A stretch of 64,000 bases of DNA from JAFGVL01 sp963662245 (GCA_963662245.2 CAXXVQ010000001.1:248001-312000); one strand, 5' to 3'; shown: positions 9,894-18,301, counted from the stretch's first letter. Made by a program: numbers and translations. Notes: generated from the sequence alone by a model not told the origin.

Positions 9894-11066
9894 ATGGAGA
9901 ATCCTCAATTTAAGCAGTTTATAGAAAAACTGACCTCTATCATCAACGACAAAAAACTGTCGAAACTTATCATCAGCAATAAACGCTCAAAAAGCTCTGA
10001 TCTTAAAAGCGTTATCATTTCTATTGTAGAAATAAAAAAAGGTGATAAACTGAACTTTGTGTATCGTCATAACACAAAGGATATTACCAAAAACTATGAT
10101 TTTGAGGAAGGCATCAGCCTCATCGAAAAATTACTAACAGAGGAATTCTTTAATGCTAATGTAATGGCTGAAACTGAAGAAATTAATCTACTGAGCAATG
10201 CCAAAGGAAGTGTAAGCGTAAAAATAAAAGCGCTGCAAAAAGCCATCAGAACGGATTTCACACACGACCACCAAAAGGGAAAACACATACTTACTGCCAA
10301 TAACATTTACCTGCGTGAGCTTGGCGTATGTAACGCCAATTTTGAGTTGCGCCGAGAAATGAATGACAAGTACCGCCAGATAAACCGCTATGTGGAATTG
10401 TTGGAACCGTACTTAAAGGAAATCAAACTCACGCACGAATCGGTGATGGTAGATATGGGCTCGGGCAAGGGCTACCTAACCTTTGCACTTTGCGACTATA
10501 TTACCAACCGCATGAATGTGCCGCTGCAAGTAATTGGCGTTGAGTACCGTCAAGACCTAGTACGCACCTGCAATGGCATCGCTTACAAAGCAGAACTAGA
10601 TAATCTGAAGTTCGTGCAAGGAACCATTGTTGACACGAAACTAGACAAGCTAGACATACTGATTGCTCTCCACGCATGTAACACGGCGACTGACGACGCC
10701 ATCTTCCGTGGCATCAACTCCAATGCCGAACTAATTGTGGTGGCGCCATGCTGCCACAAGCAAATACGCAAAGAAATGGAAGTGACTAACGAACTGAGCC
10801 AAATCACCAAATTCGGTATCCTCAAAGAGCGCCAAGCAGAAATCCTAACCGACTCGCTGCGTGCCTTACTGATGGAAGCTCACGGCTACAAGACCAATGT
10901 GTTTGAGTTTATCTCCGGCGAGCACACTCCTAAAAACATTATGATAGTTGGAAGAAAAATCCAAAATGTAAATCCTGACAAAGAAACCATTTTAGCCAAT
11001 ATTGCAGCCATCAAAAGTTTGTATGGTATTAAGAAGCACTATTTGGAGGGATTGCTAGGGCTATAA
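9894..11066 (+). CDS. Class I SAM-dependent methyltransferase with a CCHKQ motif
   Basis: 390 residues. The Rossmann motif I VDMGSGKGYLTFAL lies at about 185-198, followed by ALHACNTATDDAI and a downstream APCCHKQIRKEM near residue 282-294. That combination is seen in the GSTCD/METTL25-type methyltransferase group, many thought to act on RNA; substrate here is not known. The N-terminal ~150 residues are a less conserved region rich in Lys and Ser. Base use between roughly 10300 and 10930 is visibly richer in G+C than in nhaA and the following ATPase. It is placed directly behind nhaA (9-bp gap). Confidence 0.75.
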   Translation: MENPQFKQFIEKLTSIINDKKLSKLIISNKRSKSSDLKSVIISIVEIKKGDKLNFVYRHNTKDITKNYDFEEGISLIEKLLTEEFFNANVMAETEEINLLSNAKGSVSVKIKALQKAIRTDFTHDHQKGKHILTANNIYLRELGVCNANFELRREMNDKYRQINRYVELLEPYLKEIKLTHESVMVDMGSGKGYLTFALCDYITNRMNVPLQVIGVEYRQDLVRTCNGIAYKAELDNLKFVQGTIVDTKLDKLDILIALHACNTATDDAIFRGINSNAELIVVAPCCHKQIRKEMEVTNELSQITKFGILKERQAEILTDSLRALLMEAHGYKTNVFEFISGEHTPKNIMIVGRKIQNVNPDKETILANIAAIKSLYGIKKHYLEGLLGL

Positions 11067-11077
11067 AGGCATATTTA

Positions 11078-11095
11078 TGTTTATTATAATAAACA
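11078..11095. promoter_or_regulatory. Operator-like palindrome 1 upstream of the ATPase gene
   Basis: TGTTTATTATAATAAACA is a perfect 18-bp palindrome. A sister site lies 66 bp downstream and a half-site (AATAAACA) lies between them. Confidence 0.6.
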
Positions 11096-11143
11096 ATATT
11101 TTAATTATTTTACACATTAGAATAAACATTTTTAGCTAATTAT

Positions 11144-11161
11144 TGTTTGTCATAACAAACA
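11144..11161. promoter_or_regulatory. Operator-like palindrome 2 overlapping the promoter
   Basis: TGTTTGTCATAACAAACA is symmetric at 8 of 9 pairs and related to the site at 11078. It lies just upstream of the -7 box, where a bound repressor would block RNA polymerase. Confidence 0.6.
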
Positions 11162-11166
11162 TTTCA

Positions 11167-11174
11167 TATCTTTG
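11167..11174 (+). promoter_or_regulatory. Bacteroidetes -7 box (TATCTTTG)
   Basis: Matches TAnnTTTG 18 bp before the ATPase start. A TTG lies 21 bp upstream, inside the edge of palindrome 2. Confidence 0.7.
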
Positions 11175-11191
11175 TATAAAATATAAAGATT

Positions 11192-12388
11192 ATGGAAAAT
11201 CTTATAGAGAAACATTTAAAGAAAATAGCAAGCACACAAACCAGATTTGTACGCAGCCTGATAGACGATATAAACTGGAATGCTCGACTAATAGGCATTA
11301 AAGGCGCGCGAGGTGTGGGTAAAACAACGCTCATGCTGCAATACATCAAACTACATTTGAGTGCTGAAATAGCAGCCACTCTCTATGTGAGCTTAGACAA
11401 TATTTGGTTTACCGAGAATAAGCTCTCAAACTTGGTAGAGAGCTTTGTAAAACGAGGAGGAAAATACCTTTTCTTGGACGAAGTTCACAAATATCCGCAA
11501 TGGTCAGTCGAGATTAAGAACATATACGACGATTACCCAGAACTTAAGGTTGTTTTTACCAGTTCGTCTTTACTTGAAATTCTTAATGCACGAGCTGACC
11601 TAAGCCGTAGAGCTGTGGTTTATAACATGCAAGGGCTATCCTTTCGCGAATACCTTAACATGCATTTAAACAAACAGTTTAAGCAATATCTCCTAGAAGA
11701 AATCTTAAACAATCACCTTCAAATTTCTCAAGAAATAAATGCAGCCATAAGACCGCTACAACACTTTGATGACTACCTAAAAACAGGCTATTACCCTTTC
11801 TTTACCGAAGAGCAAGACCTTTACTACCAACGCATTGAGGAAGTTATAAATATGATACTGGAGGTAGAACTTCCACTTCTGCGAAAAGTCGATGTGGCCT
11901 TTGTGCGCAAGTTAAAACAATTGCTGCTGGCTATTGCTGAATCGGCACCGTTTACGCCCAATGTGAGCAAACTAAGCGAACGCATTGGAATTAACCGACT
12001 TACACTGCTCTCTTACTTGTTGTATCTGGACGAAGCTCACCTTAGCTACTCCATCTACAAAGACTCCAAAGGCATAAGCCAACTGCAAAAGCCGGATAAA
12101 ATATTCTTGGAAAACACCAACCTGATGTACGCCATAAGTGGCTCTAATACCGACTTGGGCAATGTACGCGAAACCTTCTTTGCCAATCAATTACGCAAAA
12201 GCCATTTGGTAGAACAATCTACCGAAAGGGATTTCCGAATAGACGAAACTTATACCTTCGAAATTGGAGGAAAAAACAAGGGTAAAAAACAAATCCAAAA
12301 CCTACCAAACAGCTACATTGCTGCCGATGATATTGAATACGGCTTCGACAATAAGATTCCGCTTTGGATGTTTGGTTTCTTGTATTAA
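11192..12388 (+). CDS. Orphan AAA-type ATPase (DUF4143-family-like)
   Basis: 398 residues. Walker A is GARGVGKTT (about 38-46) and Walker B-like YLFLDEVHKYPQW (about 91-103), followed by a sensor-like VVFTSSSLLEI. The layout matches the archaeal-type ATPase group with a C-terminal winged-helix/nuclease-like half that is common and often mobile in Bacteroidetes. Such proteins are widespread but functionally undefined. Two related 18-bp palindromes precede it, suggesting autoregulation. The C-terminus keeps TYTFEIGGKNKGKKQI, resembling the degenerate nuclease core of DUF4143 proteins. The next gene begins 15 bp downstream. Confidence 0.8.
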   Translation: MENLIEKHLKKIASTQTRFVRSLIDDINWNARLIGIKGARGVGKTTLMLQYIKLHLSAEIAATLYVSLDNIWFTENKLSNLVESFVKRGGKYLFLDEVHKYPQWSVEIKNIYDDYPELKVVFTSSSLLEILNARADLSRRAVVYNMQGLSFREYLNMHLNKQFKQYLLEEILNNHLQISQEINAAIRPLQHFDDYLKTGYYPFFTEEQDLYYQRIEEVINMILEVELPLLRKVDVAFVRKLKQLLLAIAESAPFTPNVSKLSERIGINRLTLLSYLLYLDEAHLSYSIYKDSKGISQLQKPDKIFLENTNLMYAISGSNTDLGNVRETFFANQLRKSHLVEQSTERDFRIDETYTFEIGGKNKGKKQIQNLPNSYIAADDIEYGFDNKIPLWMFGFLY

Positions 12389-12403
12389 TTACAATCATTA
12401 TAA

Positions 12404-12916
12404 ATGACTCAAATTAATTTATACCTCTCTAAAAAACTTGAAAAGTTAATCCATAAAACACTAATATCAGACAAAGAATCAAAGACTGATTCAATAAACT
12501 CGTGGAATGTAACTTTCTTTTATTTTAAAAGACAAAAACACCTACTCATTACTAATTCCGAAACAAAATTTTCAATTATTATAGAAAAGGTATCGACAAA
12601 AGACTTTAAAAATATTTCTAAAATATTCATAGATAAGTTATTTGAGCAGCTTAAATATGAGAATATTAATCCTAAAAACTTCTATTTAAAGGAAAATGCA
12701 GCTGATGTTTATTTACACAAAACCAATAACGACAAATCGACCATTGGCGTACAAAACAACCTTATGCTCTTTATTGAAGATTGGAAATGCGAAACAACAA
12801 AAGATATGGATTGGGATTATAGAGAAAGGTGTAAATCATTAAATAATATACCCTTTTTAAAACTTAAACACCATTCTCCTCACAAAGAAATGCTTGCTAA
12901 ACTTAAGATCTTATAG
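12404..12916 (+). CDS. Hypothetical 170-residue protein (possibly DUF6933-like)
   Basis: I do not firmly recognise this protein. It begins MTQINLYLSKKLEKLI, has a segment with alternating hydrophobic strands (WNVTFFYFKRQKHLLITNSE), and ends in a basic tail with HHSPHKEM. The pattern of a cytosolic alpha/beta protein with a conserved W and an 'xxxLLxTNxxT' strand recalls DUF6933 proteins, but this is from memory. There is no signal peptide or membrane segment. It starts 15 bp after the ATPase and probably shares its transcript. Confidence 0.55.
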   Translation: MTQINLYLSKKLEKLIHKTLISDKESKTDSINSWNVTFFYFKRQKHLLITNSETKFSIIIEKVSTKDFKNISKIFIDKLFEQLKYENINPKNFYLKENAADVYLHKTNNDKSTIGVQNNLMLFIEDWKCETTKDMDWDYRERCKSLNNIPFLKLKHHSPHKEMLAKLKIL

Positions 12917-12940
12917 TGAGGGGTATCTTTACCACAGTAC

Positions 12941-12960
12941 AGACACGATTAATCGTGTCT
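12941..12960. repeat. Palindromic repeat, family GTAC-AGAC...GTCT-CT (copy 1)
   Basis: AGACACGATTAATCGTGTCT is a perfect 10+10 palindrome preceded by GTAC and followed by CT. Two further copies in the window (14051 and 63337) share the outer AGAC/GTCT and flanking GTAC/CT but have different inner stems that still pair. Confidence 0.8.
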
Positions 12961-12992
12961 CTAACGAATAAACTCAAAACATACATAATCTT

Positions 12993-13040
12993 AAAGCCTT
13001 GTTTTGTTGATAAATACATCAAAACAAGGCTTTGCTTTTT
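12993..13040 (+). terminator. Strong hairpin terminator
   Basis: AAAGCCTTGTTTTG (12993-13006) pairs with CAAAACAAGGCTTT (13020-13033), followed by GCTTTTT. It ends the ATPase/hypothetical transcript. Confidence 0.85.
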
Positions 13041-13052
13041 ATACTGAATAGT

Positions 13053-13060
13053 TATCTTTG
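13053..13060 (+). promoter_or_regulatory. Bacteroidetes -7 box (TATCTTTG)
   Basis: TAnnTTTG match 17 bp before the ATG of the interrupted gene at 13078, which helps to fix that gene's true start. Confidence 0.6.
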
Positions 13061-13077
13061 AGAAAAGATATTATCGT

Positions 13078-14028
13078 ATGAAAGATCTAAAAATAATATT
13101 CTCTGAAATAATTAGAAAAACAGAGCAAAAGAAATGGAATTGCATGTGTAGTGAGTGTAATGAAATTGCAATAAATTCTCATGTTTTACAAAAAAATGGA
13201 ATTATTAGATAGATTTCTGAAAATAATCATCTCTACGAAAGAGTCAAACCAGATCTATTTAAAATCCAAGATAAAGGCTCTGTTGAATTTAAAAGAAGAG
13301 GAATAAATGAAGTTTATACATTTAAAGGTTTTTGTCAAAAACATGATACTGAAATTTTTAAAGAAATAGAAAAAGAAAAAACTAACTTGTTTAAAGTTAG
13401 AAACCAAAGTATATTCTGTTATAGAGGATTATGTCAAGAAATTAGAAGAAAAGAAATTGCTCTTGATTGTTGCATGCAAATGTATTCACATCCTGAAATA
13501 GAAACCTCAATAAAAATGATGTTTTATACACATTCAATTGGACTAAATGATGGAATTAATAATCTTCGCTTTTTCAAATCTGATATAGAGAAAAGCCTTA
13601 CAAATGATAACTTTTCTGATTATGAATTCATTACTATAGAAATCCCTAAGATTGACATATGTATTTCTGTACCTCTAGATATTGGAGATATAAGTCCTCT
13701 ATACAATGTAGAATTGCCATCATTACCAACTTGCTTTATAAATATTTTTCCAAAGAACGATAAATCATATGTAATTTGCGGTTACCACAAGATATATAAT
13801 AGTCAATGGATTATCAATTTTATTAAAAGAATTCAATCTACAGATAATGAAACCATATATAAAGAAATTAGCGATTTAATTACATATAGACTAGAATTTT
13901 GGGCAATGTCTCCTAAATTATTCAAATCCATTGAGCAAAAGAAATTTGACGAATTTAAGAAACTAATTTTCGAAAACACATTAAATTTTGATGAAAAGAT
14001 AAATTCCACTTTCAATTTATTCAAATAA
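13078..14028 (+). pseudogene. Gene interrupted by one in-frame TAG (316 codons)
   Basis: An ATG at 13078 opens a frame that reads through a single TAG at 13210-13212 (codon 45) into the long open frame ending at 14028. Upstream of the stop it encodes a Cys-rich start, NCMCSECNEIAINSHVLQKNG. Downstream it continues ISENNHLYERVKP ... FKGFCQKHDTEIFKEIE and RNQSIFCYRGLCQEIRRKE. The C-x2-C ... SH ... C-x2-HD layout looks like one zinc-binding unit split by the stop, so the two parts belong to one protein; I recall similar full-length hypothetical proteins in other bacteria. A TTG at 13387 could start only a fragment lacking the Cys/His part. Function unknown. Confidence 0.75.
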
Positions 14029-14050
14029 TAAAAACATATTTAGCAAGTAC

Positions 14051-14070
14051 AGACGCACGACCGTGCGTCT
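14051..14070. repeat. Palindromic repeat, family GTAC-AGAC...GTCT-CT (copy 2)
   Basis: AGACGCACGACCGTGCGTCT pairs at 9 of 10 positions, preceded by GTAC and followed by CT as in the copies at 12941 and 63337 (the latter inverted). Confidence 0.8.
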
Positions 14071-14087
14071 CTAGCAGAAGACAATTT

Positions 14088-14192
14088 CTACAACTCAGCC
14101 AAATACCCCTCCAGTCTATCCATCCCTTCCTTAATATTTTCAATAGAATTGACATAAGAGAAGCGCACAAAGCCTTCGTTTTTAATATTCAT
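14088..14192 (-). pseudogene. Relic of an aminotransferase gene's 3' end
   Basis: The minus strand here encodes NEGFVRFSYVNSIENIKEG followed by MDRLEGYLAEL and a stop. That is clearly homologous to the C-terminus of the intact aminotransferase at 15479-16627 (GEGFVRFSYANSLENIKEG, then MDRLEGYLRSL). Only about 30 codons remain, and homology begins exactly where the ATPase gene (14182-15318) ends, overlapping its stop codon. The copy has diverged at several residues, so this is not a very recent duplication. Confidence 0.8.
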
Positions 14193-15318
14193 ACTCCAAC
14201 CAGCGAGAGAGGAACAAATCGTACACTTGATAGCTGGTTTCGGTTTTGGTAGTTACTGCCAGTAGCAATTCTTTTTCCAACAGCGATTTACTTATTCTTC
14301 GAGCATCGGCCGGACTGCCAATATCGTATTTGGAAATAAAGCTCTTGGCTGTAAGTTGTTTCACGCTACCCTCTTTAGCTACCGCTAACAAAAAGTTCCA
14401 TTGGGCAGGTGTGAGTAATTGTCGATACTGAAAAAAAACCGGCTCGCTACGCTTTAGTAATTCCAGACAAGCCTGCTTCACCTCAGTCATTGTAAGCTGT
14501 TTTTCGGCAAGCATGTAAATCATATTACACAGACTTTGCGTATAAAATGTATGCCTTTTACTCCATGATAAAATAAAATCCAAAGCCTCTGATTCTATCT
14601 CAAAGCCATGGTTTTCAAAATTATAACGGATAAATGCGGCATATTTATCTTCATCAATAGCTTCTAAATTCAAAAACTGCGTACTCGCATAAAAAGGGCG
14701 TTTGGCATTGGAAAACAAATCTATCATCATCGTTTTTTTACTTCCACAAAATACAAATCTGATATTCTTCAAATCTTGTATATAGGTTCGCAACAATGCC
14801 TCTATATTTTTTTCGGGGAAATCGGTAATTTGTTGAAACTCATCAATGGCAAGCACGATAAGCGCCTCCTGCTTTTCCAGAAACTGCAATAAGCCGTGCA
14901 AGGTATATTCCTTTTCGGCGACCGACTGATATAGCATTTGTATTTGGGGTTCGCCCGAAATAGCATCAAAACCGATTGTGGGTTTAAAACCTTTGATAAA
15001 GTCCAAAAAATGGCTTCCAATTTTAGTCTTTTCAGGGAATTTAAGAAGAATTGCTTCCGCCAAAAACTTAATAAAATCGCTCAACGAACGAGCTGCATAT
15101 ATATCTACATAAATAGTTTCAAAACCTTTTTGCTCTGACAAATGGTCAAAAAGTCGATGTATTAAACCCGTTTTCCCCATACGACGAGGAGAAATCAATG
15201 TGGTATCAATTCCATTCTGTACATTTCTATATAGCATTTCGAGTTCGGACTCTCTATCACAGAAATACTCTTTAGAGGCATAGCCTTTTATTAAAAACGG
15301 ATTAAATTTTGGTTCCAT
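14182..15318 (-). CDS. Orphan ATP-binding protein (archaeal-type AAA ATPase)
   Basis: 378 residues. Walker A is SPRRMGKTGL (about 43-52) and Walker B is ALIVLAIDEFQQI (about 152-164). A sensor-like IRFVFCGSKKTMM follows, then a C-terminal winged-helix-like region ending VYDLFLSRWLEYEY. This is a different subfamily from the ATPase at 11192. It sits between a relic of an aminotransferase 3' end and the intact aminotransferase, and a 20-bp-arm hairpin lies just upstream. Both facts suggest it arrived as a mobile cargo gene. Function is unknown; this group is often abundant in Bacteroidetes and has been linked to mobile elements only loosely. Confidence 0.8.
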   Translation of the reverse strand: MEPKFNPFLIKGYASKEYFCDRESELEMLYRNVQNGIDTTLISPRRMGKTGLIHRLFDHLSEQKGFETIYVDIYAARSLSDFIKFLAEAILLKFPEKTKIGSHFLDFIKGFKPTIGFDAISGEPQIQMLYQSVAEKEYTLHGLLQFLEKQEALIVLAIDEFQQITDFPEKNIEALLRTYIQDLKNIRFVFCGSKKTMMIDLFSNAKRPFYASTQFLNLEAIDEDKYAAFIRYNFENHGFEIESEALDFILSWSKRHTFYTQSLCNMIYMLAEKQLTMTEVKQACLELLKRSEPVFFQYRQLLTPAQWNFLLAVAKEGSVKQLTAKSFISKYDIGSPADARRISKSLLEKELLLAVTTKTETSYQVYDLFLSRWLEYEY

Positions 15319-15361
15319 AAATCAATGTATTTTCAACAAAGATAATAGATTTTTCAACACG

Positions 15362-15406
15362 CTATCTATTTTAGACTATCTATTTTAGATAGTCTAAAAC
15401 AGATAG
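15362..15406. repeat. Long inverted repeat upstream of the ATPase gene
   Basis: CTATCTATTTTAGACTATCT and AGATAGTCTAAAACAGATAG pair at 19 of 20 positions around the 5-base loop ATTTT. It starts 43 bp upstream of the ATPase start on the minus strand and 73 bp from the aminotransferase stop. It could be an operator, an element end or a MITE remnant. Confidence 0.8.
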
Positions 15407-15478
15407 TGGCTATATATTCTATAGATAAAGGCATACAGAAGATTTACAAAATAAATAAGGCCATTCTTACACCACTAC

Positions 15479-16627
15479 TTAGGAAAGATTGGGGAGGCTT
15501 CTTAAATACCCCTCCAACCTATCCATCCCTTCCTTAATATTTTCCAAAGAGTTGGCATAAGAGAAGCGCACAAAGCCTTCGCCATGAGTACCGAAATCGA
15601 TACCGGGCGTAATGCCTACATGCGCTTTTTCGAGTACATCGAAGGCAAATCTATAGCAGTCGGAAGTAAACTTACGCGCATCGGCAAACACATAAAAAGC
15701 GCCTTGCGGTTCGGTATGGATAATGAAGCCCATTGCTTTGAGGCGTTGCAGCATATAGAGTCGGCGCGCGTTGTAGGTAGCACGCATGGCTTGCACATCT
15801 TTATCAGCTTGCAGCAAAGCGGCTATTCCAGCTTTTTGTGCGGTGCTTGGTGCACAAATAAACAGGTTTTGTTGTAAGGTTTGCAGGCTGCGCATATAGC
15901 GTTCGGGAGCAATGAGGTAACCGAGGCGTAAGCCCGTCATGGCAAAGCGTTTGGAGAATCCGTTGAGAATAAAAGCCTCATCGGTAAATTCGAGCATGGA
16001 GTGTGCTTTGCCTTCGTACACAAGGCCGTGGTAAATCTCATCGCTCAGGATAGGCACATTCAAGCTTGCCAATTCTTGCATTTGGGCTGCACTAAGCAAA
16101 GTGCCCGTTGGGTTCATGGGTGAGTTAATGAAGATAGCGCGCGTTTTCAGTGTAATGGCTTGTTTCAATTTCTTCATATCAAAAGCAAAACCATCTTCGG
16201 CTTTTAGCTCCACTTCTACCGGAACACCATTTACCGCCAAAATAAAATTGCGATAGCAAGCATAGCCGGGATTGGAAAGAATCACTTCTCCCCCAGCCTC
16301 ACACAATAGCATCAAAACCATCAAAATAGCCGGCGATGAACCGGATGTTACCACAATGCAATCGGGATTCACACTCACGCCATACTCCTGCTTGTGGAAA
16401 TCGGCAATGGCTTGACGCAATTCAGGGTCGCCCAAGGAATGCGTGTAATGCGTTTTGCCTTGTGCATAAGCCTGCTGAGCTGCCTCAGCCACACAGGCAG
16501 GCATGTCAAAATCAGGCTCACCCACTTCAAGGTGGATAATATGCGTTCCCTCTGCTTCCATGGCTTGTGCTTTTTCAAGCACATCCATCACGATGAAGGG
16601 TGACATTTGATTTATTTTTGGATTCAT
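15479..16627 (-). CDS. Class I/II PLP-dependent aminotransferase
   Basis: Fold type I aminotransferase of the aspartate/aromatic group (382 residues). The PLP-binding lysine is K226 in NGFSKRFAMTGLRLGY, with SDEIYH (D196) and the substrate/PLP motif INSPMNPTG at 167-175. I chose the ATG at 16627 (MNPKINQMSPFIVMDVL), since the codons upstream fall in a low-complexity repeat. Substrate cannot be read from sequence. The C-terminal 30 codons have a diverged second copy at 14088. Codon use is richer in G+C than in the flanking genes. The M24 peptidase gene lies 82 bp upstream on the same strand. Confidence 0.88.
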   Translation of the reverse strand: MNPKINQMSPFIVMDVLEKAQAMEAEGTHIIHLEVGEPDFDMPACVAEAAQQAYAQGKTHYTHSLGDPELRQAIADFHKQEYGVSVNPDCIVVTSGSSPAILMVLMLLCEAGGEVILSNPGYACYRNFILAVNGVPVEVELKAEDGFAFDMKKLKQAITLKTRAIFINSPMNPTGTLLSAAQMQELASLNVPILSDEIYHGLVYEGKAHSMLEFTDEAFILNGFSKRFAMTGLRLGYLIAPERYMRSLQTLQQNLFICAPSTAQKAGIAALLQADKDVQAMRATYNARRLYMLQRLKAMGFIIHTEPQGAFYVFADARKFTSDCYRFAFDVLEKAHVGITPGIDFGTHGEGFVRFSYANSLENIKEGMDRLEGYLRSLPNLS

Positions 16628-16633
16628 TTCTTC

Positions 16634-16724
16634 TAAGTAGACAAGTAAACGAGTGGACAAGCAAACAAGTTTTTGACGACCATTTTCCCTCGTCTACTCG
16701 TTTACTAGTCTACTCGTTTACCAA
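16634..16724. repeat. Low-complexity inverted/tandem repeat between two genes
   Basis: GTAGACAAGTAAACGAGTGGACAAG on one side and CTCGTCTACTCGTTTACTAGTCTACTCGTTTAC on the other are built from the same 10-12-base words in opposite orientation. It begins in the last codons of the peptidase gene and ends next to the aminotransferase start. Similar words are common in Bacteroidetes spacers. Confidence 0.65.
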
Positions 16725-17897
16725 GTTAATTATTTCTTCCGGCGCACTCGTCATTTTCTCCAAACCATTTTCACGAACGATATAAGTATTCTCTGTACCA
16801 ACGGCTCCTACGCCTGGAACGATGAATTTTGGTTCGATGGCAATGCACATATTGGGTTCAAGTACTGATTTATTGCGGTCGCAAAGCACAGGCAACTCAT
16901 TAACCACCAAACCTACACCATGTCCTACGAACTTAGCTTGCTGTGTATGTCCCATAAAGTAATCCGACAAACCGTGCTTTTCTACAATCTGTAACGATTT
17001 GAGATAAGCTTCTTCACACACAGCTCCGGGTTTGCAAAACATCATCAACATATCTTGAATCTCCAACGAAACCTGATGCACATCGTAAGCCTTTTGTGGT
17101 AATTTTCCGATAGAGAAAGTACGAGTTTGATCTGAGATATAGCCATTTATATTCATTCCGCTATCAATCATGGCTGCCATTCCTTGGCTTAGCACAGTAC
17201 CGTTATCGCCCATTGGCAAAGCAACATGCCCATTTCCACCTAAGGAAAAATCATACGGCGAAGGTGCTGCGGCATTATCACCTGCCCACACACACGCCAT
17301 TCCGCCTTCCATCGTCGGGCCAAAAATACGCAACAGCGGCATACATCCATTTATTCTCATTTGCTTTTCCACCTCAGCAGAGAGCTGTGTATCTGTCATT
17401 CCCGCTTGGTACAGCTCGGGTACTTTTGACAATATCTCTGAATGAATTTTTGCAGATGCTTTTAGCAATTCAAGTTCTGTTTCAGTTTTCACAGAGCGCA
17501 CCACACGCAAAGAGTTACTTCCATTTACCGTTTTCATTGGTAGGAAAACAGCTTCCAAACGCAACCAGTCGGCATAACTCATTTCGTCGCCTTCTAGCAT
17601 CAATACCTCGGGCAATACCAAACCACGCTCTTGTAGCATTTCAGGAATTTGCTCAGGCTTACGGATGTAAAACACAGCATCCCCCTGTAAGCCAACCGGA
17701 CGGCGAACAAAAAACAAAGGCTCTCCCTCAACAGGTAAATAGGCATAACCACCAATTACTCTACCTGCCACATACAGCAGGTTGGTAGTCGACGAAATCA
17801 AACAAGCCTCAACACCCTCCGCCTTCATCATTTGCTGAATCTTTGCCCAACGGACTTTCAGCTCTTTTTTATCTATTTGTGAAAATATCTCCATCAT
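16710..17897 (-). CDS. M24-family metallopeptidase (Xaa-Pro aminopeptidase-like)
   Basis: A 395-residue pita-bread-fold peptidase that probably removes N-terminal residues before proline. Candidate metal ligands are the two aspartates around MIDSGMNINGYISDQTRTF, the histidine in KFVGHGVGL, and glutamates in CIAIEPKFI and VGTENTYIV. The open frame extends upstream to 17981, but a -7 promoter box on this strand at 17917-17924 lies inside that extension, so I place the start at 17897 (MMEIFSQIDKKELK). The N-terminal creatinase-like domain is present. The last codons run into a repeat (stop at 16710). Confidence 0.88.
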   Translation of the reverse strand: MMEIFSQIDKKELKVRWAKIQQMMKAEGVEACLISSTTNLLYVAGRVIGGYAYLPVEGEPLFFVRRPVGLQGDAVFYIRKPEQIPEMLQERGLVLPEVLMLEGDEMSYADWLRLEAVFLPMKTVNGSNSLRVVRSVKTETELELLKASAKIHSEILSKVPELYQAGMTDTQLSAEVEKQMRINGCMPLLRIFGPTMEGGMACVWAGDNAAAPSPYDFSLGGNGHVALPMGDNGTVLSQGMAAMIDSGMNINGYISDQTRTFSIGKLPQKAYDVHQVSLEIQDMLMMFCKPGAVCEEAYLKSLQIVEKHGLSDYFMGHTQQAKFVGHGVGLVVNELPVLCDRNKSVLEPNMCIAIEPKFIVPGVGAVGTENTYIVRENGLEKMTSAPEEIINLVNE

Positions 17898-17916
17898 CGT
17901 TCTTTTTGAATAGATG

Positions 17917-17924
17917 CAAATATA
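17917..17924 (-). promoter_or_regulatory. Bacteroidetes -7 box (TATATTTG, minus)
   Basis: Lies 19 bp upstream of the ATG at 17897 and argues against the longer N-terminal reading of the peptidase. Confidence 0.65.
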
Positions 17925-17981
17925 CCCAAAACACAGAGAACAAAGAGAAAAAAAGAGAACCGCTTGGCATTTTATCAACAA

Positions 17982-18300
17982 AATATTTACCTCTGTGACT
18001 CTCTGCTCATTCTCTGCGTCCCTCCGCGGTAAAATATTGGATTTCTTTCTCTGTCGTTAAAATCTAATAGAGCGGTGCTATGCACCTTTGACTTCATTCT
18101 CAACCAACTTCTACAAATAGAATGCTGCTACGCAGCTAGAAAGGTGTAGCGCATAGATAAATACATATAATTCTAAATTTAGGTACAGAGTACCGTTCTA
18201 TAATACATAATATATTCCACGCTGCTCTCTGCGTATACTTCGCGTTCCTCTGCGATTAAAATCTTCTATCTTTTTCTCTGCGGTTAAACACTTGCTTTAA
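17982..18300. repeat. Intergenic degenerate repeat patch
   Basis: No gene is visible. The stretch repeats variants of CTCTCTGCGTnCCTCCGCGGTTAAA (about 17993-18035, 18220-18260, 18270-18290) and a second word family around AGCGGTGCTATGCACCTTTGACT and GCTGCTACGCAGCTAGAAAGGTGTAGCGC, which can fold on itself. A shorter relative (CTCAGTGTCCTTTGTGCCTC) occurs at 63368. Confidence 0.6.
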
Positions 18301-18301
18301 T

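Noticed and set aside
16634..16724. Possible terminator between the M24 peptidase and aminotransferase genes
   Set aside because: The inverted words are low-complexity and repeated; no clean stem followed by a T-run, so listed only as a repeat.
17213..17788. 191-residue open frame on the plus strand
   Set aside because: Antisense to the M24 peptidase gene, His/Gln/Pro-rich composition with no family resemblance; the minus-strand gene is clearly real.
17982..18300. Possible non-coding RNA or small gene
   Set aside because: The stretch is explained by dispersed degenerate repeat words; no start, promoter or terminator of its own could be supported.
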